Shown here: positions 17,124-26,090 of the stretch, in pieces
How positions within the stretch are numbered: the first letter of the stretch is position 1
How the letters are laid out: each line of letters begins with the position of its first letter
DNA from: Arthrobacter sp. QXT-31
GTDB taxonomy: Bacteria; Actinomycetota; Actinomycetes; Actinomycetales; Micrococcaceae
Length of the DNA stretch: 64,000 nucleotides
Assembly (NCBI RefSeq): GCF_001969265.1
Contig: NZ_CP019304.1
Location: 2,666,001-2,730,000 of the forward strand
Reading direction: 5' to 3'
The notes under the pieces: generated by a model
Seen by the model: only the letters and a program-made list of their open reading frames with translations
What the model was told of the DNA's origin: nothing
The model's database searches: none
Program-made: the position numbers and the translations under genes

Positions 17124-18449
17124 TCACTTGCCGGCAGCGATCACGGCACCTACCTCGTTCTTTTCGCGGTTTCCCCAGGTTTCCCGGGTTGCGAGCGCCG
17201 CAATGAGGCCGATCGCCCCGCAGGCGATGTAGACGATGGATACCCCGCTCCAGCCCCAGGCCGCCGCGGTGGCAGCGGCGATCAGTGGGATGAAGCCGGA
17301 GATGGCCGCGGAGAACTGGTAGCCGATGGATGCGCCGGAGGTGCGGGTGTTGGCGTTGAACAGTTCGGAGAACCACGCGCCCTGGGCGCCGGCCAGCATG
17401 TCGTGGAGCACGGGCAGGCCGACGATGTACACGAGGACGATCAGGAACGGGACGGCTGTGTTGACCATGAGGAACATGGGGAAGCCGAACAGGATGATGC
17501 CGGCGCAGCCTGCAAGGTAGAGCTTGCGGCGTCCGATCCGGTCGGTGACCCGGCCCCAGAGGATGGTCATGGCAACGCCGAGTGCGGCTGCCAGCACCAG
17601 TCCGGTCAGGCCGACCTGCCGGTCAACGATCTTGTTGGTGGTGATGTAGGAGAGCAGGTAGGTGACGATGACGTAGAAGCCGCCGGATTCAGCCAGGCGC
17701 AGGCCGATGACGCGCAGGATGTTCCGCCAGTCGTCCTTGATGACGGTTAGCAGCGGGTTCTTGACGAGTTCCCCGCGGGCCTTCGTCTCCTCAAATTCAG
17801 GGGATTCGCTGACCTTCATGCGGATGATGATGCCGGCGATGATCAGGAGGGAGCTGGCCAGGAACGGCACGCGCCAGGACCACTCGTTGTTCCAGCCCGT
17901 GGTGCCGAGGAAGACGAGGTTGGCCAGCAGCAGGCCGAGCGGAACCCCGGCCTGCGGGATGCCGGTGTACTGCCCGCGCTTGCGCCACGGGGCGTGCTCG
18001 AACGTCATCATAATGGCGCCGCCCCATTCGGCACCGAAGGCCAGGCCCTGGATGATGCGGATGGCCACGAGCAGGATCGGTGCCAGAACGCCGACCTGCT
18101 GGTACGTGGGCAGAATGCCGATCAGGAACGTTGCCGCGCCCATCACCAGCAGCGCGCCTACCAGGACCGGCTTCCGGCCGTACTTGTCGCCGAGGTAGCC
18201 GCCGATCAACCCGCCCAGGGGGCGCATGGCGAAGCCGACGGCAAGAGTGGCGAAGGCGAGGAGGGTGGCGGCGAGGGGATCCTGGCCCGGGAAGAAGGCA
18301 CTGCCGAAGTACAGTGCGGCGGCCGTTCCATAGGCGAGGAAGTCGTAGTTTTCAATGGTCGTTCCAACGGCGCTGCCGACGGCGACCTTCATCTTGTCCG
18401 GTGATCCGTGCTCGGCCTGCTGGGCGTGCGTTTGCGTGAGGGTGCTCAT
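17124..18449 (-). CDS. MHS-family MFS transporter
   Basis: The protein has 441 aa from the chosen start. GTTIENYDFLAYGTAAAL (helix 1), GDKYGRKPVLVGALLVMG and IRIIQGLAFGAEWGGA mark the MHS family, and there are 12 membrane segments. Two starts compete. The ATG at 18458 lies only 2 nt from AAGGAG, while the ATG at 18449 (MSTLTQTHAQ) lies 11 nt from it; the second is preferred. It is the last gene of a three-gene unit with a SAF-domain oxidoreductase and a FadR regulator, and a good terminator follows. It should import the substrate of that oxidoreductase, which is unknown. Confidence 0.86.
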   Translation of the reverse strand: MSTLTQTHAQQAEHGSPDKMKVAVGSAVGTTIENYDFLAYGTAAALYFGSAFFPGQDPLAATLLAFATLAVGFAMRPLGGLIGGYLGDKYGRKPVLVGALLVMGAATFLIGILPTYQQVGVLAPILLVAIRIIQGLAFGAEWGGAIMMTFEHAPWRKRGQYTGIPQAGVPLGLLLANLVFLGTTGWNNEWSWRVPFLASSLLIIAGIIIRMKVSESPEFEETKARGELVKNPLLTVIKDDWRNILRVIGLRLAESGGFYVIVTYLLSYITTNKIVDRQVGLTGLVLAAALGVAMTILWGRVTDRIGRRKLYLAGCAGIILFGFPMFLMVNTAVPFLIVLVYIVGLPVLHDMLAGAQGAWFSELFNANTRTSGASIGYQFSAAISGFIPLIAAATAAAWGWSGVSIVYIACGAIGLIAALATRETWGNREKNEVGAVIAAGK

Positions 18450-18536
18450 CGCGTTCATATCTCCTTCGATATGGGACAGGATTTCCTGCCCCTGCGGTCG
18501 CCGCAGGCGCTGTCCCCGTGGACGCCGGCCCCGGCG

Positions 18537-19277
18537 TCACCAGGGCTGTTTCAGAGCCTTGGCGTTGTCAATGTTGTAAAAACTGCGGATGTGGTCGCCC
18601 ACGGTCCGCCGTGCCTCATCGGCATCCCTCCGGCGGAGCGCCGCAAGGATCTCGCGGTGTTCGCTGCGGACCACCTTCGCTGTTTCCCGCCAGTTCTCCA
18701 GCCGGGCATAGGCCTCGATCATCTGGCGGTTGATGGCCGTTCGCAGGGAGCCCATCAGGTGTGCGGTGAGGGAGTTGCCGGTGGATTCCGCGATCCGCAC
18801 GTGGAAGGCAGCATCCAGCCGGTTGAACTCGGGGGTGGAGATGTCCGGATTGTCCATCTGGTCCAGGATCTGTTCCAGTTCCACCAGATCCTCCTCGGTG
18901 GCCCGCTGGGCCGCCTCCTCGCAGCACCATGTTTCGAGGGCGATCCGCGTCTCCAGTACCTCGTTATGGTCAAACTGGCCGAGCGCAAGCTGAAGCTTGA
19001 GGAGGTTGATGAATCCGGACCCCGGCTCCTCAACCAGCACCGCCCCGCCGTCTGCTCCGCCGCCCGGGCGGATGTCGACGATGCCGAGTGCTTCCAGGAC
19101 CCTGAGTGATTCCCGCAGCGACGGGCGGGAAACGTTCAGGAGGGCGGACAGGTCACGCTCGCTGGGGAGCTTGTCCCCGGCCTTGAGCCTGCCGTCCAGG
19201 ATGCGTTCCTCGATCTGGGCCATTACCTGTTCGTAGGTACGGACCCGCTGTACCGGTTCCCAAGCTTCTGCTGTCAT
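18537..19277 (-). CDS. FadR-subfamily GntR transcriptional regulator
   Basis: The protein has 246 aa. The winged helix includes LPSERDLSALLNVSRPSLRE (about 36-55), and the following wing IRPGGGADGGAV has an unusual glycine-rich insertion. The FCD domain (about 85-235) has NRLDAAFHVRIAESTGN with the metal-site Asp and His, and a late SEHREIL. The ATG at 19277 follows AGAGGTGG at about 8 nt; the longer frame lacks such a site. It lies between an oxidoreductase and a permease on the same strand. The TGGTCTGACCA site upstream of the first gene is a probable target, so it is likely an autoregulated repressor of this operon. Confidence 0.9.
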   Translation of the reverse strand: MTAEAWEPVQRVRTYEQVMAQIEERILDGRLKAGDKLPSERDLSALLNVSRPSLRESLRVLEALGIVDIRPGGGADGGAVLVEEPGSGFINLLKLQLALGQFDHNEVLETRIALETWCCEEAAQRATEEDLVELEQILDQMDNPDISTPEFNRLDAAFHVRIAESTGNSLTAHLMGSLRTAINRQMIEAYARLENWRETAKVVRSEHREILAALRRRDADEARRTVGDHIRSFYNIDNAKALKQPW

Positions 19278-19354
19278 GCCGACCACCTCTTTGATTTGTC
19301 TGCCAGCGGCAGAGGGCCGCGACACCTTCATCGTAGTTGCTCGGCCTGACCGTC

Positions 19355-20716
19355 TTACCGTTGCAGCTGGAGGAGCTCGGCGCGCGCTTCGTCCTCAAGC
19401 TGGCGGCGGATCTGGACGGCCAGCAGGCTCTCATCGGCGTCGACGTCGTCCCACGAAACCGTGCGGTCCTTGGGGACGTCGCGCTTCAGCTTCATGCCGT
19501 GGGCCAGGCCCAGCGGCAGGGCATTGTGCTCCAGTGAGATGCGCGCCGGGGCCAGCTTGCCGAATGCGGTGTAGCCGCCTTCACCGTCGAGGACTTCGCC
19601 GGCCTTGAGGTCCTTCTTCGCGGTAGTCACGACGTCACCGCGAAAGCCGGTCGGGGCGCCGGTGGCTTCCCCGCGGAGAACGGCGGAGGCGATGCTAACA
19701 CCAAGCTCCAGCCCGATCATGTGGTACGGGCGGTAGAGCGAGCCGTAACGTCCCGTGGAGTCGGTCTTAACCCCGTATTCCGCGAAGCACTGCACGGCGT
19801 AATCGGTTTTGGCCTCGAAGGTGACGTACACGCCCCAGCGGAGATCGCGGTCCACCTCGGTGCCATCGCGGTTCAGGCTAGAGGCGATCTCCACCGTACC
19901 GCGGCGGGTAAGGACGCCGCCGACGGACTGTTCGCGGTAGACGTGCGGAAGATCATCGACTCCGGCCGGCGGGAAGAATAGCCCCTCGTCCTGCGGCGTG
20001 AGCCCTGTGCCGTTGGCGACGGCCGCCATCTCGATGGCGGACTTGGTGCCGTCCAGGAACGAGTTGAACATTTTCGGGTTGAAGTCACCGCTGGCGAGCT
20101 GCTCGTCTGTGAAGCCGTAGTAGTTCCAGACTGTATCCGGCGTTGAGTAGTTGTATTCGGGCAGGTACTTGGTGCCCTTGCCGGCCGCCACCACGTCGAA
20201 GCCCACTGTGCGGCACCAGTCGACCATTTCGCAGATCAGGGCCGGCTGGTCGCCATAGGCCATGGAGTAGACGACACCGGCGGCCTCGGCGCGTCGCTGC
20301 AGAAGTGGGCCCACCATGCAGTCGGCTTCCACGTTGACCATGACGATGTGTTTGCCGTTGTCGATGCTCTGCACTGCATGGGCGGTGCCGACGATTGGGT
20401 TGCCGGTTACTTCGAGGATTACCTCGATCTGAGGCTGCTGGATCAAGTCTGCGGAGCTGTCGGTAACGAAGGTGCTGCCGTTCCGGAGCGCCTCGGCAAA
20501 GCTGGTGGCAGCGTAGCGTTCCGCCGGCCAGCCCGTTCGCTGCAAGGCTCCCTTGGCTTTAGGGACATCGATGCCCGCGACACCGACAACGTGGATTCCC
20601 TCTGAATTCAGGGCCTGGGTCAGAAACATCGAGGCGAACTTTCCCGCGCCGATGACGCCGACGCGGATAGGGCCTTGGAGGGCTGTTCGTTTCTGGAGGA
20701 GCGAGTGGAGGTTCAT
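19355..20716 (-). CDS. NAD(P)-binding oxidoreductase with C-terminal SAF domain (homoserine-dehydrogenase-like)
   Basis: The protein has 453 aa. The N-terminal Rossmann fold begins VGVIGAGKFASMF (about 19-31), and the middle part (IEVILEVTGNPIVGTAHAV; HIVMVNVEADCMVG) resembles homoserine dehydrogenase and related NAD-binding proteins. The C-terminal region (about 370-440, KKDLKAGEVLDGEGGY) is an SAF domain, as in some sugar-acid enzymes. SAF-tailed proteins of this kind appear in polyol and sugar-acid operons, but their reactions are mostly unassigned. Here it heads an operon with a FadR regulator and an MHS permease, so it probably acts on a hydroxy acid or sugar derivative. The exact substrate is unknown. 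Confidence 0.78.
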   Translation of the reverse strand: MNLHSLLQKRTALQGPIRVGVIGAGKFASMFLTQALNSEGIHVVGVAGIDVPKAKGALQRTGWPAERYAATSFAEALRNGSTFVTDSSADLIQQPQIEVILEVTGNPIVGTAHAVQSIDNGKHIVMVNVEADCMVGPLLQRRAEAAGVVYSMAYGDQPALICEMVDWCRTVGFDVVAAGKGTKYLPEYNYSTPDTVWNYYGFTDEQLASGDFNPKMFNSFLDGTKSAIEMAAVANGTGLTPQDEGLFFPPAGVDDLPHVYREQSVGGVLTRRGTVEIASSLNRDGTEVDRDLRWGVYVTFEAKTDYAVQCFAEYGVKTDSTGRYGSLYRPYHMIGLELGVSIASAVLRGEATGAPTGFRGDVVTTAKKDLKAGEVLDGEGGYTAFGKLAPARISLEHNALPLGLAHGMKLKRDVPKDRTVSWDDVDADESLLAVQIRRQLEDEARAELLQLQR

Positions 20717-20765
20717 GGACTACTTCCTCGTAGCGGTTGGTGGTCGGGAATCATTACTGGTTAGT

Positions 20766-20935
20766 TGGTCTGACCATCTGATGTTGCAACCATGGCATGG
20801 GTGCGTGGAATGTGTCAAGCGTCACCTGCGTCCGGCCTGCGTACCGCAGCCCGGAGACGGGTAGCCGCTGCGGCAAAGACGGGTAGCCGACCCCCGTGAC
20901 TTGGTTGCAGGGGCGCGCGTTGAATGGTCTGACAC
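20766..20935 (-). promoter_or_regulatory. Two FadR-like operator candidates upstream of the SAF operon
   Basis: TGGTCTGACCA at 20766-20776 is an odd-length palindrome that matches the TGGTCnGACCA core of FadR-type operators. It lies 50 bp before the start of the SAF-domain gene. A near copy, TGGTCTGACAC, is at 20925-20935. The operon encodes its own FadR-subfamily regulator, which is the obvious ligand. The distal copy is close to the divergent membrane-protein gene at 21008. Confidence 0.55.
20855..20889. repeat. Direct repeat AGACGGGTAGCCG x2
   Basis: Exact 13-bp copies lie at 20855-20867 and 20877-20889, a 22-bp period, that is two DNA turns. They sit between the two FadR-like operator candidates and could be a second regulator's binding sites. 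Confidence 0.5.
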
Positions 20936-20990
20936 CCGCCGGGGTACAGACAGGGTAGCGGGGGACAGCGCAACGACGGAGGAAACGAAC

Positions 20991-21011
20991 ATGGAACGGT
21001 GCAGGCCATGA
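20991..21011 (+). CDS. Six-codon leader peptide MERCRP, translationally coupled
   Basis: A strong GGAGGAA site (about 20979-20985) precedes an ATG at 20991 that opens only six codons, Met-Glu-Arg-Cys-Arg-Pro. Its TGA at 21009-21011 overlaps the ATG of the next gene (ATGA). The good ribosome site serves this tiny frame rather than the membrane-protein gene directly, which suggests coupled translation or a regulatory leader. A GTG at 20999 in the frame of the next gene is the competing explanation for the site. Confidence 0.35.
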   Translation: MERCRP

Positions 21012-21445
21012 ATTCCGGGCTGGCGGCGGCAGCGGGCTTCGCGGGAACCCTGCCGGGGTCCATCCTGCTCACGCTGGGGCAGGCCGTGGTGGTGGTGTGC
21101 GCCTGTTCGGACATGGTGCGCCTGCTGTACGTGCAACGCTCGCGCAGAAGATACCTGGCCAACACCGTCTTCCGCACACTGGCACCGCTGGCGATTCTGG
21201 CCACCGCCGTCAGGGCGCTGCTCGACGCTGCCTCCGGCGTCTGGCCGAACGTCACGGCCGGCATGTTTGTGCTGGTGGTCCTGATCTACCGGTGGCGGAC
21301 CGACACCGACGAGGACAGTTGGTGGAAGGGCAAGGGCAAGGCGCTGGGGCGCTGGTTCAGCAAACGGATGGCCTTTGGGCTGCGGCCTGCCACGGCCACC
21401 GCGATGCAGGCCGCAGCAATGCGGGAGGGCCTCCCAGTCCGGTAA
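21008..21445 (+). CDS. Small membrane protein of unknown function
   Basis: The protein has about 145 aa from the ATG at 21008. Three hydrophobic segments are seen: about 15-33 (SILLTLGQAVVVVCACSDMV), 52-70 (LAPLAILATAVRALLDAASG) and 76-92 (AGMFVLVVLIYRW). A basic C-terminal tail follows. No family is recognised. The layout would place the tail in the cytoplasm. It is divergent from the SAF-FadR-MHS operon, shares a control region that contains a FadR-like site, and converges with the SNF2 helicase gene 30 nt away. Confidence 0.65.
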   Translation: MNSGLAAAAGFAGTLPGSILLTLGQAVVVVCACSDMVRLLYVQRSRRRYLANTVFRTLAPLAILATAVRALLDAASGVWPNVTAGMFVLVVLIYRWRTDTDEDSWWKGKGKALGRWFSKRMAFGLRPATATAMQAAAMREGLPVR

Positions 21446-21475
21446 TGGGCTCAGCCGCAGCCGCCTGCCGGCTAC

Positions 21476-24400
21476 TCAGTCGTTGAAAAGCCCCGCCAGG
21501 TCCTCGGCTGTGAGTGTGCCGCTGGAGAGGGCATCGCCCTCCATCACATCGGCGAACAGCTGTGACTTCTTGGCCTTCAGGGCCATGACCTTTTCCTCGA
21601 TGGTGTCCTTGGCCACCAGCCGGTACACCATGACGTTCCTGGCCTGGCCGATGCGGTGCGTGCGGTCCACGGCCTGGGCCTCCGACGCCGGGTTCCACCA
21701 GGGGTCGAGCAGGAACACGTAGTCCGCCTCGGTCAGGTTGAGGCCGAAGCCGCCGGCCTTGAGGCTGATCAGGAACACCGGGGCCGTGCCGTTCTTGAAC
21801 TCATTGACGACGTCGGAACGGTTCCGGGTGCCGCCGTCGAGATAGCAGAACTCGATGTTCTCCTCGGTGAGGCGCTCGCGGACCTTGCCCAGGAAGCCGG
21901 TGAACTGGCTGAAAATGAGCGCACGGTGGCCCTCCGCCACAAGGTCCTCCAGCTGCTCGAACAGCACGTCCAGCTTGCTGGACCGCACGCCGGACAGCGA
22001 CTCGTCCACGAGCGAGGCGTCCAGGCTGAGCTGGCGCAGCAGCGTGAGCGACTGGAAGATGGTGAACCGGTTCTTGTTCACGTCCTCGATCAGGCCCAGG
22101 ATCTTCTGCCGCTCGCGCTGCAGGTGTGTCTGGTAGACCTTCTGGTGCCGCGGGTTGAGCACCACCTCCAGCACCTGTTCCTGCTTGGGCGGCAGGTCCT
22201 TGATGACCTGTTCCTTGGTGCGGCGCATCATGAGCGGACGGACCCGACGGCGGAGCTTGTCCAGTTGCGCCTTGTCGCCGTTTTTCTCCACCGGCCTCTG
22301 GTAGTACTCGGCGAACCGCGAAGGACTCGCGAACAGCCCCGGCGCGACGATGGAGGTCAGGGCCCAGAACTCCATGAGGTTGTTCTCCAGCGGCGTGCCG
22401 GTGATGGCCAGCTTGAATGCCGCCGGGAGCTTCCGGGCGCACTGGTAGGCCTTGGACTGGTGGTTCTTCACGAACTGGGCCTCGTCCAGCACCAGCCCGG
22501 CCCACTGACGCCCCGCGTAGGACTCGTAGTCGATCCGGAACAGTGCGTAGGACGTGATGACCACGTCGGCCCCGGCCAAGGCTTCGGCGGGGTCCGCGCC
22601 ACTCTTGGCAAACGTCTCGCCCACGGCGCGGACAGTCAGGCCGGGCGCGAAGCGGGCGGCCTCCGCCTCCCAGTTGCCCACGACGCTGGTGGGCGCCACC
22701 ACCAAAAAGGGCGTGCCGCCGTCGTTCTGTTTGGGATTCAGTGTTGTGGCGTCCGCCGTCTCGGTTTCCGCGGAGGACGCGGCGTGCTCCTTGGCCGCGC
22801 ACATCAGGGCCAGCGCCTGGACCGTCTTTCCCAGGCCCATGTCGTCAGCGAGCACGCCGCCGAGGCTGTGGCGGTACAGGAAGCTCAGCCAGTTGTAGCC
22901 CTCCAGCTGGTACGGGCGCAGTTCGGCGTTGAGCGTCGCCGGCAGCGGCAGGCCCTGGACGCCGTCCTCCAGCAGTCCGCCCACGGCCGCGCGCCAGGCG
23001 GCCGCCTGCTCGTCCACGATTCCCAGCTGGGCAAGCTCATCCCACAGGCCGGCCTGGAACCGGCTGATCTGCAGCGGCGCGTCCTTGTTGTCCTGCAGAC
23101 TGCGGGCCTCATCGATCAGTGCCCGCAGCTGATGCAGCTCCGGAAGGTCGAGGGAGAAGTAGGCGCCGCTGGGCAGCAGCATCCGCGTCTGCCCGGCGGC
23201 GAGGGCGGAGAAGAGGGCCGCGAAGGACACCGGCTGGCCCTCGAGCGTGATCACGATGCCAAGGTCGAACCAGTCGCGCTGGTCGGTGGCCTTCGTGGAG
23301 ATCGCCACCACCGGCGCCTCCTCGGCCTCCCGGTAGTCCGCAATGTCGCCGGAGGTGTCCACGTCGACGCCGGGCGTAGCCTTCAGCTTGGGGAGGACCT
23401 CCTCCGTGAAGGCCAGCGTGTCCAGCCCGCTCAGCTCCGCCGTGGCCGCGAGGCGCGGCGTGCCCCAGCCGCCCGTGGCGGACTCGGCCAGCTTGGGCAC
23501 CATATCCCAGGGCTGGCCCACGGCCTCCAGGATCCGGGCCTCGGCCGGATCGTCCCGGTAGCCGTGGTCGCCGGGGTGGCGCCAGAGTGGCTGGGCAGTG
23601 ACGATGTTGCCCGACTTGTAGTGCCACTCCCAGTGCAGGCGCACCCGGTGGTCGGTGCCGTAGTTGGCCAGCAGCGACAGCGTCGGGACGGCGAGTTCGG
23701 GCAGCTCGACGGATTCGTCCGCCGCCGTCACGCGCGCGGTCTGCTTGAGCTTGGGGTAGAAGCCGGTGAGGAAGCGACCCTCGTCCCGTGCCGGGATGTG
23801 CAGCGTGCTGCCCGCGGTGACGAAGGCCAGCAGCTCCTCGCTCAGCCCGCTTTCCAGCGGGGCAAGCGTGATCACCTCGTCCGCGGCGACCCCCGGCAGC
23901 GAGTTCCCGCCTGAGGTGAGGAAGATGCCGTGTGCCGGGCGCCCGATGGTGCCCACCGACGCCGGGTCAACCTCGGCCCCGTCGACGGTAATCGTGGAAG
24001 CCAGCTCCAGGCCCCCTTCCTGGGCGTCACTGCCGTAGCGGCCCAGGTTCAGGCCCACCGCCGCCGGGTCCGCCGCTACCTTCACCGGCTCCTGGCCGCG
24101 GCTGTGCACCAGCGCGACGCCGATCTGCCGGGCCTCCTCCAGCAGGCTCCACAGATTCTTTCCCGCGAACGTGTTCAGCCCCAGCCAGGGGGCGGACGAC
24201 GACGAATACGTCCGGTTTGCGCCGGCGGTGTGCGCGGCGAGGAAGGTTTGCATCCATTCCACGTGCGCCTGGTTGCACTCGCGCTTGAAGCCCAGGTAGC
24301 TCAGGGTGTTCCACGAGACGTCGCCACGGATCCACTTGCCTTTGGCGCCCATGATCACCGGGCGGGCCTTGAGCTGGCGGACGCTGCGGAGCGGGTCCCG

Positions 24401-24904
24401 GCGGCCTGTGTAGGAGAAGTGCGGGGCGGGTTCCTCCACCTCGAACTGCAGGGCAAGCGGCGTGCCGCCGCTTGGCTGGGCAGGGCCCGCCTGCGAGATG
24501 AGCGGGCTGAGTGCCTGCTCCCAGTCCGAGAGTGCCGGGACCGACTGTTCCCGCGACACCCTTGACACGTCGGCGGGGGACAGCAGCTGCACCCTGACGG
24601 CCGGGTTGTCCTCGGCGGCGAACAGCAGCGCGGCCACGTGTTTGCAGTCCTTGCGGACAGGGCAGCTGCAGACGCCCACCGTGCAGCTCCAGCCGCCGCC
24701 CTTCCGGACGAGTTTGGCGGTGGTGGAATACGGCACCTCGGCACCGCCCCGGACCTTGCCCAGCATCAGGCCGGTGCCGGCGTCGAACGAGATTCCCGAG
24801 ACGCGGCCGCCCATGGCATAGGCAAGCCCGGCCGCGAGGGAGCGGTCGTTGATCGCGGGGGTTTGGATTGCCAGTGCCGCACTGTCGTCCGGTTGGGAAG
24901 GCAT
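21476..24904 (-). CDS. SWIM-domain SNF2-family helicase
   Basis: The protein has 1142 aa. A SWIM zinc motif (C79-x-C81-x5-C87-x-H89) lies near the N-terminus. A long middle region (about 150-640) is followed by the SNF2 ATPase: DDMGLGKTVQ (about 690), LVLDEAQFVK (motif II, DEAQ) and ITGTPLENN. The helicase C domain has LIFSQFTGFL and SLKAGGFGLNLTEADYVFLL with DRTHRIGQ. Bacterial SWIM-SNF2 proteins are DNA translocases that resemble RapA/HepA; roles in transcription recycling or DNA repair are suspected but not shown. Nothing nearby narrows the role. A 258-nt gap upstream separates it from a divergent DMP19-like gene. Confidence 0.93.
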   Translation of the reverse strand: MPSQPDDSAALAIQTPAINDRSLAAGLAYAMGGRVSGISFDAGTGLMLGKVRGGAEVPYSTTAKLVRKGGGWSCTVGVCSCPVRKDCKHVAALLFAAEDNPAVRVQLLSPADVSRVSREQSVPALSDWEQALSPLISQAGPAQPSGGTPLALQFEVEEPAPHFSYTGRRDPLRSVRQLKARPVIMGAKGKWIRGDVSWNTLSYLGFKRECNQAHVEWMQTFLAAHTAGANRTYSSSSAPWLGLNTFAGKNLWSLLEEARQIGVALVHSRGQEPVKVAADPAAVGLNLGRYGSDAQEGGLELASTITVDGAEVDPASVGTIGRPAHGIFLTSGGNSLPGVAADEVITLAPLESGLSEELLAFVTAGSTLHIPARDEGRFLTGFYPKLKQTARVTAADESVELPELAVPTLSLLANYGTDHRVRLHWEWHYKSGNIVTAQPLWRHPGDHGYRDDPAEARILEAVGQPWDMVPKLAESATGGWGTPRLAATAELSGLDTLAFTEEVLPKLKATPGVDVDTSGDIADYREAEEAPVVAISTKATDQRDWFDLGIVITLEGQPVSFAALFSALAAGQTRMLLPSGAYFSLDLPELHQLRALIDEARSLQDNKDAPLQISRFQAGLWDELAQLGIVDEQAAAWRAAVGGLLEDGVQGLPLPATLNAELRPYQLEGYNWLSFLYRHSLGGVLADDMGLGKTVQALALMCAAKEHAASSAETETADATTLNPKQNDGGTPFLVVAPTSVVGNWEAEAARFAPGLTVRAVGETFAKSGADPAEALAGADVVITSYALFRIDYESYAGRQWAGLVLDEAQFVKNHQSKAYQCARKLPAAFKLAITGTPLENNLMEFWALTSIVAPGLFASPSRFAEYYQRPVEKNGDKAQLDKLRRRVRPLMMRRTKEQVIKDLPPKQEQVLEVVLNPRHQKVYQTHLQRERQKILGLIEDVNKNRFTIFQSLTLLRQLSLDASLVDESLSGVRSSKLDVLFEQLEDLVAEGHRALIFSQFTGFLGKVRERLTEENIEFCYLDGGTRNRSDVVNEFKNGTAPVFLISLKAGGFGLNLTEADYVFLLDPWWNPASEAQAVDRTHRIGQARNVMVYRLVAKDTIEEKVMALKAKKSQLFADVMEGDALSSGTLTAEDLAGLFND

Positions 24905-25162
24905 GGGGTGCGCGCTACTTTCGGCAGGTCGAGAATCTGCAGGTTATCTGATCCATCTTAGTCCGGCGGAGGGGGCTCTCAAATTTGCCGCCGCCCGCCG
25001 TCGGGCTCTCTTGTGGCGGTCCTGCCGGAGTCCTGATGGTGCCCCTAACAATGAGGCGCAAACTTCGCCTGACGTTCACTTCGCCCTAAACCTCCGGGCT
25101 GCCGGCGGCACATACGTTGAAGGAGTCCCGAGCACCACCGGCTTCTGCAGTAAGGATTTCCC

Positions 25163-26041
25163 ATGACTTCCAACGAATACCCCGTTGTCCTGACCGTCGA
25201 AGGCGCCGCAGGCGGCCACAGCGGCAGCGATGCAGAGACAGTTGATTCGAATGTTGCCGTGGTGAACACCATGTACCAGGAGCTGCTCGGTGCGGGTGAG
25301 ATCGCCCCCAACGCCCTGCGCAGCTATTTTGTGGACTTTTACCTGACCCAGTCACTCGGTGGCGGCTTTGCACAGTATGTCTTCACCGCTCCGGACCGTG
25401 AGGAGTTGGACGCGTACATCCGCGAGGGCCTGGAAAGCATGGGCGCCGCCGGACACGTTGACCTCTTCGACCGCACCGTGGACGCCTTCGACTCCCTGTC
25501 GGAGGAGGAGACGGACATCTACCTGGACGGCGTGCCTGACGGCGGTGAATCTGATGAGGATGGCGTGCTGCCGGAACGCGTGCAGGCCATGGAGGACCTC
25601 GACGCCGAATTCGAATCGCTCCTTGAAACGGAGGACATTGTGGCGCTCAATGCGGCGTGGCTGCGCGGGCAGGAAGGCCTGCTGGTCCTGAACGACGACG
25701 AGCTCACCGCCCACATCGCCAAGCGCGTGGCGGCGCTGCCGGACCTCGAAGAGCGGCGCGCCGAGGCCGAAGAGGAGGCTCTGGAGAACGCCCCGGAATT
25801 CGAGGTCATCATCCGCGAGCTGTGCGACATCGCCGGGTATGAGCTGCAAAAAATCACCATGGGCGACCCGAATTACGACCACAACGGCGAGACGGTGCTC
25901 GCCTGGCGCTTCAGCACCGACCACGGCGACTTCCTCATGATCGAGGACGACGACGAGGCTTTCATGCTGAACCCGGACACCAAGGAAATAGTGGCCGCCG
26001 TCGAGTTCGAAGAGCTGGACGGGGACCTCGTGGAGGCATAG
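25163..26041 (+). CDS. DMP19-like (DUF4375-type) acidic protein
   Basis: The protein has 292 aa and is strongly acidic (runs such as EEEALE, EDDDE and SEEETD). Residues 30-95 have SYFVDFYLTQSLGGGFAQYV, which resembles the 'NGGFxQYF' core of DMP19/DUF4375 proteins; DMP19 itself is a DNA-mimic protein of Neisseria. The C-terminal 100 residues form a second module (TVLAWRFSTDHGDFLMIEDD) of unknown type. A DNA-mimic role can only be suggested from the acidity and the family link. The ATG has a TAAGGA site about 6-11 nt before it. The gene stands alone, convergent with the DUF4287 gene. Confidence 0.6.
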   Translation: MTSNEYPVVLTVEGAAGGHSGSDAETVDSNVAVVNTMYQELLGAGEIAPNALRSYFVDFYLTQSLGGGFAQYVFTAPDREELDAYIREGLESMGAAGHVDLFDRTVDAFDSLSEEETDIYLDGVPDGGESDEDGVLPERVQAMEDLDAEFESLLETEDIVALNAAWLRGQEGLLVLNDDELTAHIAKRVAALPDLEERRAEAEEEALENAPEFEVIIRELCDIAGYELQKITMGDPNYDHNGETVLAWRFSTDHGDFLMIEDDDEAFMLNPDTKEIVAAVEFEELDGDLVEA

Positions 26042-26090
26042 CGGAGGGCGGCGCAGCCGGTATTTCCCGGTGCCGGCTCGACCGGCGGCG

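Noticed and set aside
21656..23914. 752-codon plus-strand frame
   Set aside because: It is antisense to the SNF2 helicase, which has all helicase motifs.
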